Assembly: GCA_001414345.1 (NCBI GenBank)
Contig: LLCB01000193.1
Span: 1-64,000, forward strand
DNA from: Hymenoscyphus infarciens
Lineage: Eukaryota; Ascomycota; Leotiomycetes; Helotiales; Helotiaceae
Length of the DNA stretch: 64,000 bases
Direction: 5' to 3'
Shown here: positions 22,511 to 34,006 of the stretch, in pieces
Layout: every line of letters starts with the position of its first letter
Numbering within the stretch: the first letter of the stretch is position 1
Notes under the pieces: generated by a model
The model's database searches: none
Seen by the model: the letters and a program-made list of their open reading frames with translations, nothing else
What the model was told of the DNA's origin: nothing
Made by a program: the position numbers and the translations under genes

Positions 22511-24823
22511 TCTAAATTAAATTATATACGTATTAAATAAGCTCTAAATCTATCTACTAGCTTTTTTTTAAGTATATTATAATATACTTATATTCTAATA
22601 GTAGTAATATTACTAAGAAAAATACTATTATCTTTTATAAAACGTTAATAGCTTTTTTTCTATCTATTACTTTATTATTATAAAAGATATACTAAATAAA
22701 AAGAATATTATTAAACTTAACTTTAAACTCTAAAGCTTACTTATTCTTTTTTAACTTAGAGTCTATTTAGCTCGTATGAATTATTTAAATATATAGATAG
22801 ATATTTAATAAGATATTCTAAATAGTAATCTCGTAAAAAGTTAGTATCTATTATTACTTATTTCTTAATATATTAAGTAATCGTTTAGCTTATAGTATAT
22901 CTATTAGTATATATATTTATATATAACTTTTAAGTTTATCTAGTACTATGAAACTAGTAGATAGAAAGAAATATATATAAGCTTTTGAAGATTTATATCT
23001 CTAGAGATCTAAAGCTTTTTTTAGTAGTATATATTCTATTTATATATATACTAAGATATACGAGATTAACCGAGGGATTTATATTACTTTTAACTATATA
23101 TACTAAATACTAGTATAAATATAGAATTAGTATAGGTATATATATATTATCTTCTGATTTTTAGTAGTATATATTCTAGATATATACGAGCTAAATAAGC
23201 TCTTAAGTATTTTATTTTTTATAGCTTTTAAAAAGTTTTTAAAAACTTAAGGAATTTTAACTAAGAAAGCTATAATAAGTAAAGTATTAAGTTTTATAGA
23301 AACTAAGATTATTATTATTATTAAAATTAATATTACTTTTAAAAGAAGTTTAAAATTAAATCTTTTAAATACTAAGAGTAGTTTTAGAAAAGAATATTTT
23401 ATTAGATATTTACATTTTAAAATATACTAATAATACTAGTAATACTAGCTAGTAGTATAAAAGTATTATTAAAATATATTATAGTTAATAACTCGGAGTA
23501 TAATATAAGTAAATATTAAACTATTTAGTACTATAAGTATAAATAGTTATAAGAAAAAAAATAAGAAAGATAAAGAGTTTTAGAAACTATTTAATAAACC
23601 TTATTTATTTATTTCTTAGTTATTCTTTTAATCTTAGAAATATTTTAAGTTTATTATTAAATATAAAAAAAGACTTATATAGTTTAATTTTTAAAAGCTT
23701 ATTATATTTTTTAGTATTATACTCAGTTATTATATAAACTTATTTTAAGAGTCTAATATTACTAATAGTATACTTTTAATATTATACTTTTAATATTATA
23801 CTTCTAAAATATATTTCAAATTCTAAAATTTTATAGTAATACTAATCACGTTTTAGATTTAAGCTAGCTTCTAATACTCGCTACTATCTCTTTATTTAAG
23901 TAGTCTCTCTTTAAATATAGAATTCTTTTTATAAGAAAATATTAAGTAAAGTATATAGTAGCTAGTTACGTGTCTAGTTCTTACTATCTTAACTAAGTTT
24001 TATAAATAGCTATATAGAAGTCTAAATCTATAGCTAAAATATTTAAGATTTTATAATTTAATTCTTATTTAATATCTTTTTATTAAATTTTTTTTAGATA
24101 AAATCTTTAAATATTATAATTAGTCTTTTATATTATAAATGATTTCATTTCGACCTTTCTATACTTATTAGAATAAAAATATATCTTATTTTAAAATTAT
24201 TATTTATTTTTAAAGATAAGTCTGTTTTCTGTTTTATGCTACTAATGTCCTCTGTAAACTCTCTGCTAATGTCCTCCGTACTATCGGTCTAAGAGCTCGG
24301 AATATTATTTTATTAAATTAATCATCTAAACAACCCTGAGAATTATAATTATTTGAAATCATTTAAAATCACTAGGTTAAAGCAGTCTCTATAGTTAGCG
24401 AATAAATTATACCAGCTCAGTACTAGTAAACACTATATAGATAATATCTTCATCGGATCCTTTATTAATCTCGACTTAGCTCACCAAGACCGACTCTCAT
24501 CTGACTTCTTCACCAGAAAAGTTATTATCCTCCTGTTTACTATCTCATCTAACAACTCATACCCAATACACCCTTATTTTACGAAGACTCAACATACCCA
24601 AATCGGTGTAGTTGAAAAATTCAATGAAGCATATTTAGAAACTCCTAAGAAGGAAAGGTAGACGCAGAAACCCCCAATCCATCCGATATATACAACCATC
24701 TCCCAGCCCAAGCAAACACAGTATCGTCATACCACCATGATACCATAAATCCATATTAAGAAATGATAGACCATTTCCCCATCTTGGACGAGGATCCAAT
24801 CCCCGTCCGTTAAGACCCACATT

Positions 24824-27127
24824 TCAATCAAGATTCTGGATATTGATCACCTCTCCATATGCATCGAAACCCAATCTCTTCTTCGCGATTGAGGCTTTAA
24901 CCGGATTCTTGGAATTGAAAATTTCATCCAGTTCCTCGAGCTATTTTCATGTCAGTTTCCTGTTTCATAGCCAACCAAGAAAAAGAAAGCTTCAAAGGAA
25001 AGAGGGATGGGGTATGGGGGTTGGGGGTTGGGAACTTACAGTACGATTCTTAGTCTCCGGGATGAAGAAGAAAACAACAACCGACTGAATCGCACACCAA
25101 GCGGTGAAAATGATGTAGGTATGCCATCCAATATTCTTCAGTGACACAGGCCATGCGAATTGATTTAGTAATCCAGCTGAGAAAATCATTAGCAAGCTCT
25201 CATATAATTACCACTAGATTATATCTTTAACTTACCTGCAGCGACCGCAAATCCAGAGAATCCCATTCCCTTAGCACGCATCTCAAAAGACAAAACCTCC
25301 ACAGGATACAAAGCCTGAAGAGGGGTAAACCCAACCGAAAAGACAGCACCAAAGATAAATATGAACGCCAAAGAGGCAGTACCAGCAGCTTTATTCGTTC
25401 CATATAACTTGGTATCTGGGTCCGCGCCAGGTGGTAAGGCGGGGATAGATTGCGTGTAGATGGCAGTTGAAATTGTAATTGCCAGCCATACCACGCAACA
25501 GCCAATATTGGAAAACAGAAGAAGTGGTCGACGGCCGACTCTATCCACCAGATTGGCACCAATTAATGCGAAAACAAATTGTTGGCAGTTGTTTATCAGG
25601 GTGACGTTAGCCTGGCCGACTGAACTGTGGATTCCTACGGTGTCGAGAACCTTTCCGAGGAAGTAGGAGAGAACAGCTATCTGATCAGCACAACATGTAA
25701 GGAGGTTTTGATATGAACGTACCATTTCCTGCCCATTGCCCAAATATCGAAATGCACACATTACAAAACAGGCGATAACATGTTGATCGGTTCTTGAATA
25801 GGGCAGAGTAATCCCACCATCGCTTATCAGCGCCATCCAACTCCAACAATTCCTCGTACTCGTTAAGCTGAAGCTTCACCCATTCGCTCTCGGGATTGCC
25901 TTCTCCGTGGAATTTGGTGAGCATGGCTTTGGCTTGTTCCGGCTTCTTGTTGACGTACAGCCACCTTGGAGACTCTGGTAGGAAATAAGCGGTGAAGAAG
26001 ATGATAGCCGAGAACATCATCTGAATCCAGATGATAAGTCTCCAAGAGGTGTCACTGTTGAAATGAATGCCACCACGAGCGACGCCACTTGCGATGATGG
26101 AACCAGTAAACCTAAAGTGATATGAGTATGTACTCCACTCCCCAGAAACCCGAAAGGGAACTTACCAGAAACAATTGAAGATAGCTGTAACAGTTCCACG
26201 ATAAGCAGGATGTGATACCTCCACAACGTACATTGGTCCAGCAGCCGACGCAATATTGACACCAAACCCAAGCAAGAATCGACCTCCCATGAACTGCTTC
26301 GTCCCCTCGCTTCGAGTAGCCACTCCTTGGATGATTGTCCCAATGATGATGATAAGACAAGCAATCCACATACCAAATCTTCTCCCAAACTTATCCGCAG
26401 CCGGGCCAACAAAAGGAAGAGAAACAACACCTCCAATCTGGTACATCGACGTCACGATACCAGCCCAAATCCCAGCATTCTCTCCATGATAGTACTCCAA
26501 GAACCATTTATTTTGAAGAAGATTATTGATCAAACTCCCATCGTAACCATTCATTGTCGCACAAAAGAATCCGATAAAGCAAGCTAGGTATAATTGGAAG
26601 GTTGCCCATGAGAAGGCGCGAGGGGGTTCTTTCAACATGGCTTCGTTGAAGGCTTCATTTCCCCTCACTATTTTGATTTCCACTTCGGCATGTTTCTGAG
26701 TTACTGATTAGCATCATTCATAATATTTGCCTTGGTGGTATACCTCTTCTTCGCTTCTATGTGGGTACTCGTGACTCCCTGGTGGATATTCATGGCTGCC
26801 ATGGCTTGCGGATGCATAGTCTTGACTCCTGGGTGTTCTGGGTGGGAATTCGTTACTTCGAGGTGAGTTTGCAATGCCTCTTGGTTTCTAAAGGACCGGT
26901 CAGAGATGTCTATTTTGTTCAATTCGGTCGCTTACCTCTTCGTGACTTCTATGGGTCCTCAATGGAAAGTCCGCGCCTCTTGGGGAATTTTCATAACTCT
27001 TGGGTGGATAATCATGACTCTGCAGTGAAGATTCATGAGTTCTTGGAGGGGTTCGTGGCGGACTTTCGTGGCGACCAGGAGGAATGGCCTTCTCAAACGC
27101 CGCCTCGTTATCAGGTCTTCTAGACAT
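24824..27127 (-). CDS. MFS sugar transporter (lactose/hexose permease-like) with long N-terminal tail, 7 exons
   Basis: Exons 27127-26936, 26887-26744, 26695-26166, 26111-25723, 25676-25236, 25176-25040 and 24940-24824 give 649 residues in phase. From about residue 118 it is a standard twelve-helix sugar/H+ symporter of the plasma membrane: FIGFFCATMNGYDGSLINNL (helix 1), DKFGRRFG loop, GPMYVVEVSHPAYRGT, PESPRWLY, GQWAGNAVLSYFL, DRVGRRPLL and the closing PETKNRTLEELDEIF. It most resembles the lactose-permease-like group of fungal sugar transporters; the substrate is not decidable. The first two exons add roughly 115 hydrophilic residues rich in His, Ser, Pro and Arg with loosely repeated SHDYPP/SHEYPP motifs, which is unusual for the family. 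If that tail is not real, translation could start nearer exon 3, but both extra exons have canonical splice sites and keep phase. Confidence 0.9.
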
Positions 27128-28186
27128 GTTGAATTGAACAACGAATCAGTTAGAAGTAAGAACGAAATGCCAGCTCCAGCCTGAAGGTACTGCAAGTCTA
27201 ACTTTCCTTGGGTCGCGAACAGACCTCGAAAAAAAAAGAGAGGGTGCAGCATCTACTATGTATGTCATGCATTTCTTGATGCCCCTGTCAATGTCACCTC
27301 TGCTTGCAACAGTCTCGTTGTACACCAACTCAGTATGCTTGAACCCCCACAAGGACGTCTGACCTGGAGAAGAAGAATTCTCCGTATCCCCGGATTCTTT
27401 GACAGTTTATCCATCCACTCTATAGGCACACTCGTATACTTATAACCAGGGCATTTCTTTAAGCCAAGACATGAAGCGCAGTCTCCACAAATCGCATGAT
27501 ATCGGTTAAATCTCCCTTGACCAACATGCGAGTGTTGCATTTGAAGCGAATGCAATGAGCAGATTCATGGCAAGGGGGCGTTGTTGGAATGCCGCAGAAC
27601 AAAATTTATAGAGCTAATTCGGATTCTCAACGGAGCGCTTGCTCCGTGGTCCAAACAGGCAAAACCCTGGGGTAGTCTGCATGGATAAAATGAATTCCCT
27701 GCCAGTGATCGCCATTTCTGGAGTTTGGCGATGAAATCATTTCTGGAGACTCCAGGGTCTTTTGGTTTATCTGGAAATCCGGGGTAAAGATGAGACTTCA
27801 TCGAGGCTTTTAAAAAACATTCAAGTACCCTCTACATCTTGTCTTCTCGCTGTTGACTTCCGCTTCCACTTCTGAGAGACCCCATTGGAGGTCGCGAAGG
27901 GTACACGTAAAGAAAACAATATGCCTCTCGTATGTCCTCTTCCAGGTCTATCCGAGCCGGCCAATGCCAATGAGCGTCTCCTCAACCCAAAGAAGGAGAG
28001 TAACAAACACTTTAGTTGGTAATCCATGACAGAGGGCCGAATCCCGAAGACTCCCCTGCATCTCGCGACTTGAACAAATCAGGTCATCGATAATTTTCCG
28101 ATGTCTAGTCTTCAACGGTCCCCTCTCCCGCGTCTCCTGTGGTGTGTAAACTTGGGAAATCTACCCGATTCTCAACCCGTCCTAAG
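27128..28186. other. Upstream region of the transporter, no gene seen
   Basis: Overlapping short minus-strand frames (27146-27352, 27265-27555, 27565-27801, 27821-28027) have no family features and probably represent leader and intergenic sequence. Confidence 0.4.
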
Positions 28187-28192
28187 TAATTG

Positions 28193-28489
28193 TGAGTTTT
28201 GCTAAATCCCCTGACCCTTTTGACTAAATCGCCTGATCTAACTAAATTAGGACATTTTCCGGCCGCGAACACCACCAAAGTACAAAATCATATATCACTA
28301 ACCCTTATCCCTAGCCCTAACCCACACCCGATCCCTAACCCTAACTAACCCTAACCAACCCTAACCTCAAAAACCAGATTACTATCCCTTAGAATAGACA
28401 ATTAGTGTTGTGCGCGCGTAATAGGAGTGCCTAATCGGGTTAGAGTCAGGCGATTTAGTCAAAAGGGTCAGGGGATTTAGCCAAAGTCG
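28193..28489. mobile_element. MITE-like element carrying telomere-like repeats
   Basis: A 297-bp element with imperfect terminal inverted repeats of roughly 58 bp (28193-28250 and 28431-28489) and identical 6-bp flanks TAATTG at 28187-28192 and 28490-28495, the likely target-site duplication. Each terminal repeat holds two direct copies of a 14-nt unit of type CTAAATC(C/G)CCTGA, about 21 nt apart. The interior has no open frame but contains a tract of CCCTAA-type units. Composition is normal, so the insertion looks younger than the RIP blocks. The superfamily is not clear from a 6-bp duplication. Confidence 0.8.
28298..28376 (+). repeat. Interstitial telomere-like (CCCTAA)n tract
   Basis: About 79 bp of CCCTAA-like units, several perfect and others with one-base changes or insertions. 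CCCTAA/TTAGGG is the usual telomere repeat of filamentous ascomycetes. The tract sits inside the inverted repeats of the element at 28193-28489. Confidence 0.85.
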
Positions 28490-28495
28490 TAATTG

Positions 28496-29075
28496 TTTGC
28501 CCGGTCCATCATGACCGACTTAGACGGCTGTGGATCCATTGCGCAATCAACATTTCTCTCTTGAGAATCTATAAGTCTTGTCGTCTGTATAATATATAGT
28601 CTTTGGTGTTTCGTGTGCGTGCCATTGGAAAGTAGTTTGTTTGGAGTATATAGGGAGTTGTTAATGAAGAGGCTGAGGTTTGGTTTATTGGGTGAATGTT
28701 GTGGTGCGACACAACAACAGCGGGGTAGTTGAGAAAATATATGAAAGGGAAAGAGCGGCGCCCCATAGCATAGGACTACTCTGAAAAAGAACATAAAGAA
28801 TATCAGCGGAAATAAGCTCCATCAATTCAGTCTGATGCAATAACTCATTCATCAGGGTTCACGTTCTCGGAAAAGGCAATTTAGAGATGTGAAAACGAGT
28901 TCATATTCGAACAGAATAGTGATATGTAAAAATCAACGCCCGCTGAGCCAGCAACCATCTAGATGCAAGGCAACTAAATCCATCGACACCAATGTCCACC
29001 TAATAATATGGTTTGTGCAACCCTTAAAACGCCACCGTATGCGTCCCTGCGCTATAAACAACACAGTCGCTTCAA
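28496..29075. other. 3' flank of the HECT ligase gene
   Basis: No convincing gene. The short frame at 28477-28794 overlaps the end of the inserted element and has no family features. Confidence 0.4.
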
Positions 29076-32000
29076 TCAAGCAAACCCAAATCCCTTCGCG
29101 TTCTCCAACGCCATCTTCAACTTCTCCCTCAATACATCCTTACTGCTATACTCTGGGAGCAACAAGATCCCATAGCATGTATAAGTGCTCGGCAGATGCA
29201 CATCATCAATACCGTTTCGCTGGAGAGTGAATTGCAGATTTCGCATTCCACCAACAGGCACCCGATCACTCGCGGTGACAAACTCCAGCAGTTTCTTCTT
29301 CGTCTCGAGATCATACCGTTTGACGATACTCCAGAAGTCCCTCACTGTGCGATGGGAAGCTTCCCACCCAATGTAGCGTGTTGCACGTCTCATCTCGGAG
29401 ATGTCGATTTCTTGTATTCCTTCTACCACCGATTGCAGAGTCTCGGGGTCGAAAAGAGAAAGAGAGCGGCGATCAACGCATGTAAAGAACCCGGTTTTGA
29501 AAGCTTCAAATTGAGGAGAAATTGAAATATCGGTCAACCACCGTATGTAATCACTGACATAGTTGTTGCGGTTCTCATTTGTTACCATTGGGGCGTCTTC
29601 CGGGTTTGCAGAGGCCTGTGGGTCAGAAAATTGAGGCCACGGGTTTGATTTTCCCATCTCGCGACTAACTGCTTGACCAAATTGCTCGGTGCTGAATTCG
29701 TAAGTTCGAGCAAAGATGTCGTCAACCAAACCGTCTTTCTCATCCCATTCCAGAAGCGAGGTCAACCCATTTGTCAAGTCCGGCCAGCCATCTGCAATGT
29801 GATGTAACTCAGTCACATCGTGACCCAGAAGCTTGCGATATAGTGCCTTCGGGAATGTGACTGGGAGAGTAAGCCCGTTGTATACGGCTAGAGAGATTAT
29901 CGTTCCAATTAGCTGAAACTTCCAGAGAGGTTCTGGTGAACCTGGTTGAAACCAGGTCATCTTTGTTCGAGTGTCGATAGTGAAGGTTCCTATACTTCGT
30001 TAGTACGGTCGAATACGAAATCATTTTTGTGGTGTCATACCATAATCAGGATTGAGGGCTTCTGCAATGGCCAAGCGGAAAAACTCCTGTTGAACACCCC
30101 CAGAATCCAATCCTTCTTCGCCACCACCCTCACCCAAGCGAACCTTCAAAGGCCGCATGAGTTCACGTTCTTCTCGCCTCCAGACAGCATTGAAAGTGTC
30201 AACCAACACGCTGCGACGACTAATCTCGAGGACTAGAAATTTCGAAGTAGCAACGCGAAGGCGTTCAAACAGTCTGTAGCGTGCACTCTGATCGATCATT
30301 AATTGATTCTCGGAAGCCATTGAATGCACAAGACCAGTCGTAGCTTTTCCAGATTCGTACGCTTCATTCATCCGAGAGTAGTTGATTGCGCGGAAATAAG
30401 TCACTAGCGTGGAAGGGTTGAAGAGGTATGGATAGTCCAGAAGATGAATAGTTCTTCTGTTTGACTCGAAAGATAGCCATTCGAGGGGCATACTGACGGG
30501 ATCGAGTCGCTCAGCAAAGTACTCAGTTCGGAAGTGGATATCTCCTAGAAGCAAAGATTTTCTATGCTTGTCTGAAGGATATTAGTATGTGACACTCAAT
30601 ACGGAAAATGGCCAACTTACAAATTGCAGCCATCATAGCAAGAGCCCCGCCAAAGGATCCATCAGCGGGTACCTCTGCAGAGCCATCCCAATCTTGAAGC
30701 ATGACTGTCCTAGCCCAGTCCAGCAGTAAAGTTGGAACTCTCTTCTCGTGCAAATCACGCTCTTGGTCGTGGAAGTTCAGTGCAGGAATTGTGCCTAAAT
30801 CAAGGAACTTCAATGTTGCCAATACACCTTCTAGAACGTCAGGCTCACGCTTTCCATCAGCCCGTATGTCGTTCTGCAGCTCCATTAATTCAGTGAACCT
30901 TCGCCTCGTGGGTATAGAGGCAAAGAGCCGACGAGCGAGTCGAAGGGCCAAATCATTCGTGAAGGCGTCCTCGTATTGCAGGCACAACTTGACAGGCTCA
31001 AGGGAAGACGTTTCTCTGCCCAACATCGCCAAACCGTATGACCGTATTCTGGACATGTTCGCTAATTGACGAGCATCAGAAACGAGGGGTGCGGTTGCGA
31101 CAAGAGCATGTAAGCAAATGTTGATCAACCTCGCCGCCTCATTGTTTGACAAAGATCTTTTCGAGAAGTTTGAAGATGGTGCCTCTTTAGTCCAATCTTG
31201 AATTGATCCCAAGGTTTCTGGGGCGTTGAAGAGATCAGCCGCCGCTATCCATAGACTGTCGAATACCAGAGATGGGGCAACTCGAGTCATTCGAAGCATC
31301 AAATACCACATTGTCTGGGTGTCATACAATCTTTGGTCACAGTAGCTGAAAGATTGTATCAGGGTGTCCGATTTCGAGAGCACGTCGAAGAAGCCTTGCT
31401 CAATGAAAGATTTCCACTCTTCTTTTTTCAACGCGGAAGTTCGCCCGTCTGCATATGAGCTACCGCTATTCAGCCACCTCTTTAATGGCTGCCCAACTTC
31501 CGCGGGGTGCAAATCATGCTTTTCTGATGTCCCATGAGACTGCAAGGTGTCGCAAAGAAAATTCAAAAGGTCAATTGGAAGGAGTGAAAGTGACTGGGGG
31601 AGAACCTTGTCCTCAACAGGCAAAGTCTCTGAAATTGGAGTCTCTCTGAGATCTTTTTTCACGGCGCCTCTTGTGCCGAGTTGCGAGTCTCGTTTTGCAT
31701 GTTCAGTGGCTTCATCCTTCAAGATCTCTTTCTTCACTTCAGGTAAAAATTTAACAGGAGCGGAATTTATGACTGGTGTGAAGTTTCTTTCTGGCATATG
31801 CATCATGGGATTGGTGATGAGTGTCTGGCGAGATGTGGAGAGTTTGCGCTTCGCTTGGGAAGATCGAAATTGCGGCAAGTCCATCATATCCGGTGTATCA
31901 TTTGTTCTGGATGATAAGTTCAGAATACCCTTTGGGTTTTGAGGTTCGTTGGTTTCTGGTCGCCTACCACCGTTTAATTTGGAGCTCCGTTTCGTGACTG

Positions 32001-33064
32001 AATTGGCAACGGTCTTCGGATCCGGAACAGGGCGAGATATAGGTTCATTGGAGGTATATTTTGGGGGAGACGATTTTGGCGCTTCGGGCTCCAGGTTGCG
32101 GTTAGGTAAACTAGAAGCAGGGTTTGCTGGTAGGTTCCGTACGGGTAAAGGAACAGCCTCTACTTTCTTCTCGGCGTCAGCTGTGGGTTTGGTCGGTTGT
32201 GGGGATTTCAAAACCACTCCTCGTTCCTCTTCATCGGGTCGAGACATTGCTTCCAAACTTCGTGGGGTAAGCCATTCAAGCATTTTGAATGCCACAGTAC
32301 CGAAGACGTTTTGAACAAAAGATTTATGGTCCGTCTTCGTTGGCTCTTCGAAAAGTGGAATCTCCGGCCCTCCTTCCTCACTATAATCATTCCCATTTAT
32401 GCTGGCTGTTGTGTTCGTACTTGGGGCGCGTGTGCTGGAGCCAGAATCTACTCGCAGATTATTATTCGTTTTCCTAGGAGGCCCATCGTCACTCTTAATG
32501 CGCCTGCGATCCAAACTACCTGACGCGCTGTCCACAGGCTCGCTACTAGCATCCCTCCTTCGTGATTTGAAAGGCTTTGGCGACTTCGGAGGGGGTCGGT
32601 CTGCGCTTGGGTTGTTGCAAAGCCCTTGATCGGGATTGTCCTGGCTTGCCATATATATTGCGAGTGTGCGAGCACTTGTGGCATTGTACCTCCGAACTGG
32701 CGCGCCTGCTGCCAGACGTTTGCGACAAGAGAAACAGGTAGTTGTATGGCAGTTCTTGACCTTGCAACCATATCTTATTTGGAAAACATATCTGCCTATT
32801 TGTTAGAAACTTATCACAGGTACAGTCGAGGTAATCATGGCAGTGTCACCTCTCAACCAAGAGCTGAAATTGATGTCTCCTGGCAGCTCGATGTATGGTG
32901 TATATGCGCTTTGGATCCTCCACATCGACAATGAAATTCCTCAATTCGTCTGGCGCGTCTTCTGGGAGTCGAGGATACGGGGCGGCTGCCCATAAGGCTG
33001 CGTAAACCTCATCTTCGGTGGCAGGATCTTGACCATCGCGGAGGCCTTGAATATCTCGAGTCAT
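29076..33064 (-). CDS. HECT-type E3 ubiquitin ligase with AZUL-like N-terminus (UBE3A/Hul4 type), 4 exons
   Basis: Exons 33064-32850, 32791-30621, 30571-30041 and 29989-29076 give 1276 residues in phase. Across the first intron the protein reads RRHQFQLLVER then YVFQIRYGCKVKNCHTTTCF, followed by SCRKRLA. The Cys spacing (about residues 60-105) matches the zinc-binding AZUL domain of UBE3A-like ligases. A long low-complexity Ser/Pro/Lys-rich region follows (about 110-380), then a helical middle, then the HECT domain over the last 350 residues (GDIHFRTEYFAERLDPVSMP, EGGGEEGLDSGGVQQEFF). The catalytic cysteine is Cys1244 in LPSTYTCYGILLLPEYSS, and the protein ends in GFGFA. It would form a thioester with ubiquitin and transfer it to substrates in cytosol or nucleus; in yeast Hul4 helps degrade misfolded proteins. 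It is divergent from the Rei1-type gene. Confidence 0.92.
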
Positions 33065-34006
33065 GACATTTATCGCGAGGATCGTGACGGTTGTTAAGAG
33101 AGCGGATGTCGCATATAGAACCTCATGCAGGAAGAAGGCACGATAGGATTTAAAGATGATGTTGATTCGAGGATTCCAGGATGGACGTTAGTTGCCTTGG
33201 GTTGTACGGCGCCTCGTGGTGTGGAGTAGGTAGTTCAGGGACTCGAAGTGACAGGGCCGGCGTTTGCCAAGATTCGGTATGTTGTCGGCGCCGATACTCC
33301 GTAAATCTCGTTGTTCTAGCCCACTGGGACAAATAAAGTGGCTCCAACTATCTAGTTTCAAATTATTCCGACAATTTACATGAATTACACTAGAGAGGTA
33401 GGCAAGTATTTATTGCTTCTTTTACTGTTGAAGGCACGTCATCACTTGACAACAGATACTGTGCATCGAGGTATGGTGAAAGTGGTCGCCTCTCTATCAC
33501 GCCATGTTGGAATTTAACATAAAATCGCAAAGTCCTGAAATAAATACTGAATGATGTATAAGGGATCGGTTAGTACTTCTGAACTGTTTAGCTCTCCGGA
33601 ACGGAATAACCTAGCCGGAATGACGCACTTCTGCTCCGACTGTCCGACTGTGACTCGCCGCGGAACCTGAAGCGGAGGCAAATAGAAAACCCCCACCACA
33701 AAATTAATGCCAAAAGTAATCTGCACTGGGGAACTTGATTGATCACAAATCCCTAATCTCCATCATTCATTTGTCACCCAACACTCTACAGTAAGTAGGT
33801 CTTCAACATATAATCCACGAGCTCATGTGCTTTGTTACCCCTTTCGATATATAAGCCGGAAAATTCTCCAGCAAAATATTTACTCTGCGGCTAGGGCGAC
33901 CCTCTTCTTATCGACGTCCCTCTTATCGAAACCAATCTCCCCTCCTCTCCCCCACCACAACAATTCGAAAAAAGAACAGACAATTATACCAGTTTGATCG
34001 GAAAAC
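33065..34006. promoter_or_regulatory. Divergent intergenic region between the HECT ligase and Rei1-type genes
   Basis: About 940 bp without a gene. The last 150 bp before 34007 are CT-rich (CCCTCTTCTTATCG.., CCCCTCCTCTCCCC), a common core-promoter feature of fungal ribosome-related genes. No defined operator is visible. Confidence 0.4.

Larger units (their letters stand above)
20243..24450. repeat. Large AT-rich block, RIP-degraded repeats
   Basis: After the short promoter of the F-box gene (to about 20350), about 4 kb consist almost wholly of TA, TTA, CTA and AAG words with stops in all six frames and no long open frame. This is the texture left when duplicated transposons are mutated C to T and G to A over many sexual cycles. 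The original elements are not recognisable by eye. The block grades back to normal composition near 24240-24450, where CTAATGTCCTC(T/C)GTA occurs twice (around 24240-24285). Confidence 0.85.

Noticed and set aside
28298..28376. Possible chromosome end or fusion point (telomeric repeats)
   Set aside because: The tract is short, degenerate and enclosed by the inverted ends and flanking duplication of a small element; genes continue on both sides.
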